The notes beneath the pieces are model-generated. The model did not search any database. It was not told the origin of the DNA and was given only the letters and a program-made list of their open reading frames with translations. A stretch of 64,000 nucleotides of DNA from Coriobacteriia bacterium (lineage in GTDB: Bacteria; Actinomycetota; Coriobacteriia; Anaerosomatales; Anaerosomataceae), in assembly GCA_030652115.1 (NCBI GenBank), contig JAUSBK010000013.1, forward strand, positions 62,001 through 126,000, given 5' to 3'. How positions within the stretch are numbered: position 1 is the stretch's first letter; each line of letters starts with the position of its first letter. This document shows, in pieces, positions 44,640 to 52,486 of the stretch. Made by a program: the position numbers and the translations under genes.

Positions 44640-44685
44640 CTTCGATGTATGTCGAAGTATACGTACTAGTTCGATGACTGTCGAA
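44640..44685 (-). promoter_or_regulatory. saoE promoter with two ArsR-like operators
   Basis: Two 16-base sites, TTCGATGTATGTCGAA (44641-44656, with 6-base arms in CTTCGA...TCGAAG) and TTCGATGACTGTCGAA (44670-44685), have the same TTCGAT-n5-GTCGAA plan. On the minus strand TCGACA (44684-44679), 17 bases and TATACT (44661-44656) make a strong promoter. One operator overlaps the -35 and the other the -10/start, so binding of ArsR would block it and probably the divergent saoC promoter. Confidence 0.65.
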
Positions 44686-44701
44686 TCGGAGTTGAGCGAC
44701 T

Positions 44702-45136
44702 GTGGCTGACTGTTGCGGGGGGCCCAGAAAGGTTCTTGTTGAGGCGTGCTGCGCCCCGGCTGCTCAGCCGGCGCTGGCGGTCACGCTCGTTTCGGCTCCG
44801 GGCTGCGGTTGAGGCGGGGCGCTGATGTGCGACCCCGGTTCGGAGGTCGAATTCGTGGCGGCCGAAGGCTCCACTTGAGACATGCCGTCGGCGTGGCGTG
44901 TCCACGTGATCAGCGAGCGGCTTCGCGGCGAGGGTATCCCCGCGGCGGTGATGGAGAAGGATCTGTACTCGCTTGTGGACGACGAGCGCCATGCCGTGCT
45001 CGACATCATGGTCCGGCAGCAGGCGGACCCGCCGATGGTGGTCGTGGGCGGGGTGGTTGCCTGCTTCGGCGAGTTGGATCTGGATGCGGTGGTGCGGACG
45101 GCGAGGGAGGTGCGTTCCGGTAATGGCTGTTGCTGA
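44702..45136 (+). CDS. saoC: Cys-rich selenoprotein with two in-frame UGA and a Cys-Cys C-terminus (SaoC-like)
   Basis: From GTG 44702 one frame stays open to TGA 45134-45136 except for TGA at 44810-44812 and 44876-44878. Read as selenocysteine, these give a 144-residue protein with Sec37 (GCGU) and Sec59 (GSTUDMP). Cys pairs lie at 4-5, 16-17 and at the very C-terminus (Cys143-Cys144), with single Cys at 35 and 43. The part after Sec59 looks like a thioredoxin/ArsD-like alpha-beta fold, with PPMVVVGGVVACFGELDLDA at the end. The frame between the UGAs has ordinary coding character and SECIS-like hairpins follow both. Binding of a soft metal or organometal is the likely role. The alternative is a shorter protein from ATG 44882. 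Confidence 0.65.
44816..44836 (+). promoter_or_regulatory. SECIS-like hairpin after UGA37 of saoC
   Basis: GGGGCGC (44816-44822) pairs with GCG-CCCC (44829-44836, one bulged A) around TGATGT. The loop, with GU, lies 11-16 bases after the UGA, about where a bacterial SelB-binding hairpin is expected. Confidence 0.45.
44892..44906 (+). promoter_or_regulatory. SECIS-like hairpin after UGA59 of saoC
   Basis: CGTGG (44892-44896) pairs with CCACG (44902-44906) around CGTGT, starting 13 bases after the UGA. The loop carries GU. It is short and should be checked by folding. Confidence 0.4.
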
Positions 45137-45437
45137 AGCGATCACGGAGACGCAGCTCGATGCAGCCCTGAAGGCGCTCGCCTCGGGCCAGCGGCGCGAG
45201 ATCATCCGCTTCCTGCTCGAGCGCTCGGCGGCGGACACCACCTGCTGCGCCTCTGACGAGGTGTGCGCGTGCAAGCTCTCGGAGCATCTGGGGCTTGCCG
45301 CATCCACCATCTCGCATCACATGACCGCGCTCAGGGACGCCGGTCTGGTGACCGCGCGCAAGGACGGCACGTGGGTGTACTACACGGTGCAGCGTGACGT
45401 GCTCGCCGCCGTGGGCGCGGCGATCGAAGGACTCTAG
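45123..45437 (+). CDS. arsR: ArsR/SmtB-family metalloid-responsive repressor
   Basis: A 104-residue winged-helix repressor. The recognition helix lies in CACKLSEHLGLAASTISHHM, and the wing in LVTARKDGTWVYYTV. Four Cys (Cys41, Cys42, Cys48, Cys50) lie at the start of the DNA-binding region, where ArsR sensors bind As(III) or related soft metals. The ATG at 45123 lies 14 bases inside saoC, so translation is coupled. It is the obvious candidate to bind the two operators at 44641-44685. The effector cannot be told from sequence. Confidence 0.92.
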   Translation: MAVAEAITETQLDAALKALASGQRREIIRFLLERSAADTTCCASDEVCACKLSEHLGLAASTISHHMTALRDAGLVTARKDGTWVYYTVQRDVLAAVGAAIEGL

Positions 45438-45474
45438 CGGCCGCAACCGGCCACGAAACGAAGGGAACCGCTCA

Positions 45475-45717
45475 ATGGAGATCAAGATCCTCGGCACGGG
45501 ATGTGCCAAGTGCAAGCAACTGGAGAAGACCGTGCGCGAGGCCGTAGACGAGATGGGCCTGGACGCCGAGGTCGAGAAGGTCACCGAGTTCTCGGACATC
45601 ATGGCGTACGGCATCATGTCGACCCCCGGGCTCGTGGTGAACGGCGAGGTGCGTCTTGCCGGGCGTCTGCCGAAGCTCGCCGAAGTGAAGTCGATCCTCG
45701 AGCGCGCCGGGGCGTAG
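45475..45717 (+). CDS. Small thioredoxin-like protein (MTH895/ArsE-like)
   Basis: An 80-residue thioredoxin-fold protein starting MEIKILGTGCAKCKQLEK, with the redox pair Cys10-Ala-Lys-Cys13 and the cis-Pro51 in MSTPGLVVNGEV. Proteins of this family are often encoded beside DUF318 permeases and ArsR. They probably reduce or hand over the metal ligand. It follows arsR by 37 bases and ends one base before the next ATG. Confidence 0.9.
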   Translation: MEIKILGTGCAKCKQLEKTVREAVDEMGLDAEVEKVTEFSDIMAYGIMSTPGLVVNGEVRLAGRLPKLAEVKSILERAGA

Positions 45718-45718
45718 C

Positions 45719-46249
45719 ATGTCCACGCTGTCGCCTGAGGAGTCCACTGCGCCGGAGCATGCGATCTCGGTCGAAGACGAGCTGGCTACGAGCGCCGATG
45801 CGCCCCCATCGCCGGGTCGCGGGCGCCTGCTCGTGCTCGTGCTGGCGGTGGCGGTCTTCGCCATCCTGACGGCGATGGTCCTGTCGCGCGGCGGGAGCAC
45901 CTCGGCGCCGCCTGAGGAGCCGTATGCTACCTCGGCCACGCTCGACGCCGCGCTTGCTGCCGGCGAACCGGTCTACGTGCTCATCCATTCGCTGACTTGA
46001 GTCTCCTGCACCGAGCTCGCGGCGGTCGCCGCGGACGTGATGCCGGAGTACGAGGGGCAGGTGGTGTTCGTCGACGCGGTGACCACGGACCCGGCCGCCG
46101 ATGCGGTACTCGACCGCTACCCCACGCAGTACATCCCCACGTCGGTATTCGTCGGTGCGGACGGCGAGGTCACCGAGACGATCATCGGCCCGCTCACCGA
46201 GGCGGAGTTGCGCACACGGCTGGATGGGCTTGCGGCATCCGGGGAGTAG
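45719..46249 (+). CDS. saoT: Membrane-anchored thioredoxin-like selenoprotein with U-x-x-C active site (SaoT-like)
   Basis: A 176-residue frame from ATG 45719 is interrupted only by TGA at 45998-46000, codon 94. Read as selenocysteine, it gives IHSLTUVSCTELAAV, where Sec94 and Cys97 sit exactly where a thioredoxin CxxC belongs. The rest of the fold follows in frame: a strand (QVVFVDAV), cis-Pro140 in YIPTSVFVG and the end of the domain. Residues about 37-56 are a membrane helix, so the active site is outside the cytoplasm. A GGTC-loop hairpin follows 17 bases after the TGA. Both halves have the same codon use and there is no start site for a separate second gene. This is strong evidence for a real selenoprotein. 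Confidence 0.82.
46018..46033 (+). promoter_or_regulatory. SECIS-like hairpin after the UGA of saoT
   Basis: CGCGGC (46018-46023) pairs perfectly with GCCGCG (46028-46033) around GGTC, 17 bases after the UGA. GGUC is close to the apical loop of the Escherichia coli fdhF SECIS (from memory). Confidence 0.6.
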
Positions 46250-46256
46250 GCCCGGA

Positions 46257-48212
46257 TCAGTGGGGGAGGTCGGGGCGTTCGGGAAGCACGAGCGTGAACG
46301 TGGAACCGCGACCGACCGTGCTCTCCACGGTCAGCGTTCCGCCCAGCAGCCGTGCAAGGTTCGCCGAGATAGCCAGACCGAGTCCGGTGCCGAGCTGCGC
46401 CGAGCCGGACACGTGCGAACTCTGCACGAATTCGTCGAAGACGCGCTCGCGGTCCTCCTCGGGGATTCCCGGACCCGTGTCCTCGATGCTGATCCCGATC
46501 ATCCCGGGTGAGTGACGGAAGACCCGCGCCGTTACACTGCCTGTCTCGGTGAACTTCGCCGCGTTGCCGAGCAGGTTCAGTACGATCTGCCGAATCCGGC
46601 GGGCGTCCGAGCGGTACGACCTGGCGGCGGGAAGGTCATCGGCGGGCTTGAAGATGAAGTCGAGGCCCTTGCGCTCCGCATCGGGTCTCATCGATTCGAC
46701 CAGCGCTGAGACAAGTTCGTTGAGGTCGGTTCTGTGGATCTCCAGCTGCACCTGGCCCGCCTCGATGCGCGAGAGGTCGAGCACATCGTTGATGAGCGCG
46801 AGCAGGTGTTGGCCGGACCGCTCGATCAGCTCGAGCTGATGGCGCTGTTCGGAGTTCACGTCTCCAGCGAGGCCTTTGCTCATAAGACCGGAGAAGCCGA
46901 TGATGGAGTTCAGCGGCGTGCGGAACTCGTGGCTGACCGACCGAAGAAACCGGGATTTGGCGTCGCTCGCGGCTGCGAGTCCCTCGTTCGCGGTGGCAAG
47001 CTCCTCGCCCGTGTACTGCAGCTCGTCGTTCATCTGCTGCAGCTCCTCGGTGGTGGCCATCAGTTCCTCCGAGGTCGCCTGAAGCTCCTCGTTGGTGGAC
47101 TGCAGTTCCTCCACCGTGGCCTCGAGCCGCTCGTTCGAGATCGCCAGTTCGTCGGCGATCTGGTGCAGGTCGGCGGTGCGCTCGGCCACCAGCTCTTCAA
47201 GCCGCTCGTTGTCGCGCTTGATCTCCGAGGCGTGCATGCGCTGAACGACCAGCGCAGGGGCCGCCAGCACGAGACCGGCCATGATGACCACGAGACCGAT
47301 GATATACCGCGACCGCACCTGCCAGGCGGCGAACGCCTCGGCCACGTCCACCTTCGAGATCATGAGCCATGGCGTTTCGGGAATCTCCGAGATGTACGCG
47401 AGGACCTCACGTCCGCGATAGTCCGGACCTTCCACGATGCCACGCTCGCCAAGCACCGCCTTGACTGCCGGCCTGTCCGTGCTGTCGAGCGGCTCGCGGA
47501 GCTCGAGGGCGGTGTCGTCGGCATGCCGCAGGTCGTTCAGGAAGAGCACGTCATCGCCTTCACGCTCCACGAGCAGCGTCTCGGCAGTCTCGCTTGGGGT
47601 CGGCCAGCTCTGGATCAGCGGGAACAGGAACTGGTCGACGTCGATGCGCAGGAGGACCGCCGCGATGGCCTGAGCGTCAGGCTCGTCGGAGGCGCTGATG
47701 GGCGTGAGCACGTCGAGATGGGGGTCGTGGCCCGACTCGTCGCCGTGAAGCTCGCTCAACACCGGCTCGCCCGACGCCAGTGCCTCCCGGAGGGACTTGA
47801 GGGCGTCAGGCTGAAGTTCGATCGCATCGCCGGAGGCGGCGACGAGCATCTCGCCTTCGGTGCTGACGAGCATGACGTCCGCGTATCGGTCGTCGTGCCG
47901 AAGCGACCGCAGCGTCTGCACGACCGGTTCGAGGTTCTCATCCGAGGGTTCCGCGAGCCAGTGGATCACCAATTCGCGTGCACCGGGTGCGGCTGCGAGG
48001 CGATCGGCGTCAGCGAGACGCTCGCCTCGCCAACGGGCGATCTCCGCCGACTTGAGCTCCGCGATCGTCTCGAGTTCGTTCTCGGCCTGAGCGCGCAGTG
48101 TGCGTTCCTGCTCGCGATAGAGCCAGACTCCACCGACGAGGGTCACGACGAGCGCAGAAACCACGGCAGCTGCAATCCATCGCAGCGTTGCGGCTCGCGT
48201 AGTGTGTCGCAT
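46257..48212 (-). CDS. Membrane-bound sensor histidine kinase with extracellular Cache-like domain
   Basis: A 651-residue kinase. A first membrane helix (about residues 12-32) and a second near VVIMAGLVLAAPALVV flank an external domain of about 270 residues that looks like a double Cache sensor. A coiled coil follows, with repeated units such as EELQSTNEELQATSEEL. The HisKA domain has the phospho-acceptor His428 in SHEFRTPLN, and the HATPase part has LLGNAAKFTE, EDTGPGIPEE and GTGLGLAIS. No response regulator lies beside it, so it is an orphan here. The ATG at 48212 is preceded by GGCGGGGAC. It converges with saoT. Confidence 0.9.
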   Translation of the reverse strand: MRHTTRAATLRWIAAAVVSALVVTLVGGVWLYREQERTLRAQAENELETIAELKSAEIARWRGERLADADRLAAAPGARELVIHWLAEPSDENLEPVVQTLRSLRHDDRYADVMLVSTEGEMLVAASGDAIELQPDALKSLREALASGEPVLSELHGDESGHDPHLDVLTPISASDEPDAQAIAAVLLRIDVDQFLFPLIQSWPTPSETAETLLVEREGDDVLFLNDLRHADDTALELREPLDSTDRPAVKAVLGERGIVEGPDYRGREVLAYISEIPETPWLMISKVDVAEAFAAWQVRSRYIIGLVVIMAGLVLAAPALVVQRMHASEIKRDNERLEELVAERTADLHQIADELAISNERLEATVEELQSTNEELQATSEELMATTEELQQMNDELQYTGEELATANEGLAAASDAKSRFLRSVSHEFRTPLNSIIGFSGLMSKGLAGDVNSEQRHQLELIERSGQHLLALINDVLDLSRIEAGQVQLEIHRTDLNELVSALVESMRPDAERKGLDFIFKPADDLPAARSYRSDARRIRQIVLNLLGNAAKFTETGSVTARVFRHSPGMIGISIEDTGPGIPEEDRERVFDEFVQSSHVSGSAQLGTGLGLAISANLARLLGGTLTVESTVGRGSTFTLVLPERPDLPH

Positions 48213-48340
48213 GGAGTCCCCGCCAAATCGTATCGCGCGGTTACAATCTGCTTTGATAGTACCACCCGACGAACCGATGTCTGCGCTATGCTTGCATGAA
48301 ACGTACCTTGTTGTGCATAAGTCGACGCGGGAGGACCACG

Positions 48341-48703
48341 ATGGCGCGCGAAGACACGTTTGACGAGGCCCGGAAGCATCTGGTCGGCCTCTCTGACGCC
48401 GAACTCGAGGCGCGCTTCTGGGACCTCGCGAAGCAGTGCGTCGATCCGCTCGTGGATCTCGCGCGCACGCACACCTCGCCATCGATCGAACGAAGCGTGC
48501 TCATGCGCATGGGCATCGACTCGGTCACCTGCAAGGCCGTGGTGGCCGAATGCGAGGTGCGCGGGTTCCTCGGCCATGGTGCCGGTCACGTGCTGCTCCT
48601 GGCGATGGGCGAGTGGGACGTGGATGCGCCCGCAGCCGCAGCCCGCCTCGCGGCTGGCGACGGATGGGACCTCGCCGAGGCGAAGTGGGGTGGCACGCGA
48701 TGA
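48341..48703 (+). CDS. oraS: D-ornithine 4,5-aminomutase, small subunit
   Basis: A 120-residue small subunit of ornithine 4,5-aminomutase. The N-terminal half (FDEARKHLVGLSDAELEARFWDLA) and the segment GIDSVTCKAVVAECEVRGFLGHGAGH match the OraS family. It has no cofactor of its own but is needed for folding and activity of OraE. GGGAGG precedes the ATG at 48341; the frame opens 45 bases earlier but without a ribosome-binding site. Its TGA overlaps the oraE ATG (ATGA). Confidence 0.88.
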   Translation: MAREDTFDEARKHLVGLSDAELEARFWDLAKQCVDPLVDLARTHTSPSIERSVLMRMGIDSVTCKAVVAECEVRGFLGHGAGHVLLLAMGEWDVDAPAAAARLAAGDGWDLAEAKWGGTR

Positions 48704-50958
48704 GCGAGCAGGACCCCCGCTTCGGCAAGCCGCTCAGCGATCCCCCGCTGAGGTCCGACGAGAAGCTCGACGTCGCCGCGCTGCTCGAGGGGCTCGCGGA
48801 GTACCGCCCGCGGCGCGAGGGCTGGACGTGGCGAACACTCGTGCCCGGACAGCACGCCTACGAGTTCACCTACCACGAGACGGCCGAGCCGCTCGAGCGC
48901 AGCGTGCCGCTCCCGGCGGCACACTACTTCGAGAACATCGACCCGCAGCCTGACTGCGTGATCACGACCGAGATCGCCTCGGGCCGCCCTGAAGACGACA
49001 TCCGCCGCATGCGCATGGCGGCCTGGCACGGCGCCGACCACATCATGGTCATCCGCACGGCGGGTCAGAGCCACATGGACGGCCTGATCGAGGGCACGCC
49101 CGAGGGTGTGGGCGGCATCGCGGTCACGCGCAAGCAGGTGCGCCTCTCGCGCCGGGCTCTCGACCTCATCGAGGACGAGGTCGGTCGCCCGATCAACTTC
49201 CACTCCTACGTGAGCGGCGTGGCGGGTCCCGAGATCGCCGTGATGTTCGCCGAGGAGGGCGTGAACGGCGCCCACCAGGACCCGCAGTACAACGTGCTCT
49301 ACCGCAACATCAACATGTATCGCTCGTTCGTGGATGCCGCGGTGGCCAAGCACATCATGGCGGCGGCGGGCATCCTGCAGATCGACGGCGCGCACAACGC
49401 GAACGCCACGGCGGTGAAGGCGTGGAAGGTCATGCCCGAGCTGCTGGTGCAGCACGCCATCAACTGCGCGTACTCAGAGGCAGTCGGCATGCCCGCCGAG
49501 CTGATCGCGCTTTCCACTGTGCCGCCGGATGCTGCGCCGGCACCGTGTATGCGCATGGACCTGCCGTACGCGATCGCGCTCCGGGACCTGTTCGGCCGAT
49601 ACAAGATGCGGGCGCAACAGAACACGCGCTACATGGAGTCCGACGGCCGGGACGCGACCGTCTCCCACGTGATGAACCTGCTGATCTCGCGGCTCACCAG
49701 TGCGGATATCCAGTCAACGATAACCCCGGACGAGGGCCGCAACGTCCCGTGGCACTACAACAACGTGGCCGCAGTGGATACCGCCAAGCAGTCGCTCGTG
49801 GGGATGGACGGCCTGCGCGAGATGGTGCGAGTCGATCGCGAGAACCCGGAGCTCAAAGCGCGCGTACGCGAACTCAAGGAGCGCGCGGTGCTCTTCCTCG
49901 AGGCGATGCTCGAAGACGGCGGCTACTTCGCCGGCGTGGAGAAGGCGTACTTCGTGGACAGCGGCGAGTATCCCGAAACCAACGACGACGGTATCGGGCG
50001 CGACAGCGCCGGTGGCGTGGCCGCAGGCTCGATCGTGCCGCGGGCGGACGACTACGTGGCACCGGTCTGTCACCACTTCGGCCGGAACAACCTGCCTGTC
50101 GGGTACCGGGGGCGTACGTTCGGCGAACAGGCGCCGTGCGCGCTCATGGGCGGCTGCACGTTCTGCGACGATACGAAGATCCCGTTCATCGATGAGCTCG
50201 ACCCCACCGACAACGCCGCCGAGCGACTTACGCAGACCGCAGAAGCGCGCAGCGCGGGCCTTATCACGCCCGAGGTGGAGTGGGCTGGAGACGGCATCGT
50301 GGCGGTCACGATGTTCCTGCCGGCCGCCGAAGCGATCGCCGAGGCCGCCGCGCTCGAGCTCGGCCGTGCGATGAACCTCGAGGACTGCGAGGTCATCCAC
50401 AAGCGCGTGATGCATCCCGCCGAAGGCACGCTGATCGAGCTCAAGGGCCGCCTCGAGGTGGCGATCGATCCGGCCACCCTCGAGATCCCGGAGCCGCCCG
50501 AAGTGCTCACCGACGACGAGATCCGCGACTTCGTCCACGAGCGCAACATCCGTTGCGTGGCGGCCACCGTGGGCGAGGACGAGCACTCGGTGGGCATGCG
50601 CGAGATCATCGACATCAAGCACGGCGGCCTGGAGAAGTGGGGCTTCGCCGTGACCTACCTCGGCACGAGCGTGCCCATCGAGAAGGTGCTCGACGCCGCC
50701 ATCGAGCACGCAGCCACCGTGGTGCTCATCTCCACGATCATCAGCCACGGCGACGTGCATCGCGAGATGATGGAGAAGCTCACCGACCTGGCCGAGGAGA
50801 AGGGCGTGCGCGACCGGCTGCTGCTGATCGCCGGAGGCACGCAGGTCACCGACGAGATCGCGTGCGCGAGCGGCATGGACGCCGGCTTTGGCAGGCGCAC
50901 GAAGGGCATCGATGTGGCAAGCTTCGTGGTGCGCGAAATGCGCGCACGCGAACTGTAA
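48700..50958 (+). CDS. oraE: D-ornithine 4,5-aminomutase, B12/PLP large subunit
   Basis: A 752-residue large subunit, the usual length. The N-terminal two-thirds form the TIM barrel (SYVSGVAGPEIAVMF, GAHNANATAVKAWKVMPELL). The C-terminal part is a Rossmann domain that binds adenosylcobalamin: D-x-H-x-x-G is Asp627-x-His629-x-x-Gly632, followed by ISTIISHG. The enzyme turns D-ornithine into (2R,4S)-2,4-diaminopentanoate by a radical shift of the 5-amino group. Next in the pathway is Ord, encoded 8.6 kb away. The ATG overlaps the oraS stop. Confidence 0.95.
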   Translation: MSEQDPRFGKPLSDPPLRSDEKLDVAALLEGLAEYRPRREGWTWRTLVPGQHAYEFTYHETAEPLERSVPLPAAHYFENIDPQPDCVITTEIASGRPEDDIRRMRMAAWHGADHIMVIRTAGQSHMDGLIEGTPEGVGGIAVTRKQVRLSRRALDLIEDEVGRPINFHSYVSGVAGPEIAVMFAEEGVNGAHQDPQYNVLYRNINMYRSFVDAAVAKHIMAAAGILQIDGAHNANATAVKAWKVMPELLVQHAINCAYSEAVGMPAELIALSTVPPDAAPAPCMRMDLPYAIALRDLFGRYKMRAQQNTRYMESDGRDATVSHVMNLLISRLTSADIQSTITPDEGRNVPWHYNNVAAVDTAKQSLVGMDGLREMVRVDRENPELKARVRELKERAVLFLEAMLEDGGYFAGVEKAYFVDSGEYPETNDDGIGRDSAGGVAAGSIVPRADDYVAPVCHHFGRNNLPVGYRGRTFGEQAPCALMGGCTFCDDTKIPFIDELDPTDNAAERLTQTAEARSAGLITPEVEWAGDGIVAVTMFLPAAEAIAEAAALELGRAMNLEDCEVIHKRVMHPAEGTLIELKGRLEVAIDPATLEIPEPPEVLTDDEIRDFVHERNIRCVAATVGEDEHSVGMREIIDIKHGGLEKWGFAVTYLGTSVPIEKVLDAAIEHAATVVLISTIISHGDVHREMMEKLTDLAEEKGVRDRLLLIAGGTQVTDEIACASGMDAGFGRRTKGIDVASFVVREMRAREL

Positions 50959-50986
50959 CGAAGCATCTTCTGCGCGGAGGCGACCC

Positions 50987-52474
50987 ATGACCAGCAACGA
51001 CGACTTCGATGTGAACAACCCCGATTCCGCCATCCGCGCTCGCGCGCTCATAGATCGTGGGATCGCGCAGGCCGAGGCCGGCGAGCGCATCGCAGCCATC
51101 GCGTCGCTGAAGGAAGCCGAGAAGGTGGCAGCCGATGCGGGCCTCACCTCGATTGCGATCGGGGCGCACATCAACCGCGGCTGGGCGCTGTGGTACGCCG
51201 GCGAGATGGCCGGAGCGATCACGCTCTACTCGGAGGGCGCGCAGATGGCGCGGGAGGCGGAGGATATCGAGCACCTTCGCGTGGCGCTGAGCAACCTCGG
51301 CGTGGCGTACAGCACGATGGGCCAGCATGCCGAGGCCCTTGCCGTGTACGAGGAGTACCTGCCCTACGTGGTCGACGACGCCGCCGAAAGCGCCGACGCG
51401 CATCTCAACACCGGCACTGCGCTCGTGGGGATGGGACGGCCGGATGAGGCGACCGCGCACTTCGAGGAGGCCGAGCGCCTGGCGACCGAGGCCGGTCTGC
51501 GCGAGCCGCTGGTCATCGTCCACCTCAATCGCGGCGTCTTACTCGAGCGCGAAGGGGACACAGACGGCGCGTTCGATCTCTACTGGAAGGCGTTCGACAT
51601 CGCCGAAGAGGCCAAGGATGCGGACCTCGTCGGCAGGGTGACCATGACCCTCGGGCGAGCGTATCTGCGCGTTGGTGACGACACTCACGCGTGCGACTGC
51701 TTCGGCGAGGCAGCGAACGCGTTTCGCTATCTCGAGGATTCCGACCGGCTTGCCGACGCCCTTCACCGCCACGGGCTTGCGCTGCGGCGCGTGGGCCTGG
51801 GCGACGCCGCAGTCGAGGCGTGGCAGGAGGAGGAACCCATCCTGCGCGAGCGGGCAGACGAGCTCGCGCTCGGCGAGTGCATCTTCTTGCAGGCGCAGGT
51901 GCTCGGCGCGCTCACGCCGAGTCCCGCCACCGACCTCACATTCTCCGAGGCTGCGAGCCACTACAACAGCGCGAAGGCGACCGACCGGCTGGCCGAGGTG
52001 TACCACGCGCATGCGCAGTGGCTACGCGACCGAGGAATGGATGATGAGGCTGCCAGTCGGCTGAACAAGGCGCTCGAGGCGCTCGAAGCTGTCCCGAACC
52101 CGACGGTCGAATGCCGGGCGCGCGGACTGAACGCACTCATGCTCGCGGATTCCCGTGACTTCGAGGCCGCCTCCACTGAACTCGACGCCGCCGAAGCGGT
52201 TGCCGAGAGCAACGGCGATCAGCCGGGCGTGACCGGCGTCCGTGCGCGGCGCGGGTACGTGCTGGCGCGGGAGGGGAAGCCGGTTGCGGACGTGATCGCG
52301 CAACTGGAGGCCGCACTCGAGCACGCACAGACTCTGCCGAGGCCCGAGATCGGCGAGCAGGCGGTCGACCTGGTGATCGCCGAGATCGATCAGCGCTGCG
52401 GCGGCAGCTACGGAGAGACGCTTCGCGGATGGCGAACGCCGCCCCAGGCGGATTCCGCCGCCTCCGCAGAGTAG
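50987..52474 (+). CDS. TPR-repeat protein within the aminomutase gene cluster
   Basis: A 495-residue helical protein with about ten tetratricopeptide-like repeats, for example ALSNLGVAYSTMGQHAEALA and AHLNTGTALVGMGRPDEATA. No signal peptide or catalytic domain is seen, so it is a cytoplasmic protein-binding scaffold. GGAGG precedes the ATG at 50987, 28 bases after oraE. It sits between oraE and the GlmL-like gene, so a role in assembly or repair of the aminomutase is possible but unproved. I know of no standard member of the ornithine cluster with this fold. Confidence 0.78.
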   Translation: MTSNDDFDVNNPDSAIRARALIDRGIAQAEAGERIAAIASLKEAEKVAADAGLTSIAIGAHINRGWALWYAGEMAGAITLYSEGAQMAREAEDIEHLRVALSNLGVAYSTMGQHAEALAVYEEYLPYVVDDAAESADAHLNTGTALVGMGRPDEATAHFEEAERLATEAGLREPLVIVHLNRGVLLEREGDTDGAFDLYWKAFDIAEEAKDADLVGRVTMTLGRAYLRVGDDTHACDCFGEAANAFRYLEDSDRLADALHRHGLALRRVGLGDAAVEAWQEEEPILRERADELALGECIFLQAQVLGALTPSPATDLTFSEAASHYNSAKATDRLAEVYHAHAQWLRDRGMDDEAASRLNKALEALEAVPNPTVECRARGLNALMLADSRDFEAASTELDAAEAVAESNGDQPGVTGVRARRGYVLAREGKPVADVIAQLEAALEHAQTLPRPEIGEQAVDLVIAEIDQRCGGSYGETLRGWRTPPQADSAASAE

Positions 52475-52486
52475 AGGTAGGAGCCG

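Noticed and set aside
45998-46000. TGA within the thioredoxin-like gene read as a true stop (pseudogene or two genes).
   Set aside because: The downstream part has no start site or ribosome-binding site, continues the same fold in the same frame, and places the TGA exactly at the catalytic position.
46734-48299. A 521-codon plus-strand open frame.
   Set aside because: It lies opposite the histidine kinase, whose motifs are complete.
48296-48340. An earlier start for OraS.
   Set aside because: No ribosome-binding site before 48296; GGGAGG is well placed for 48341 and the family begins there.
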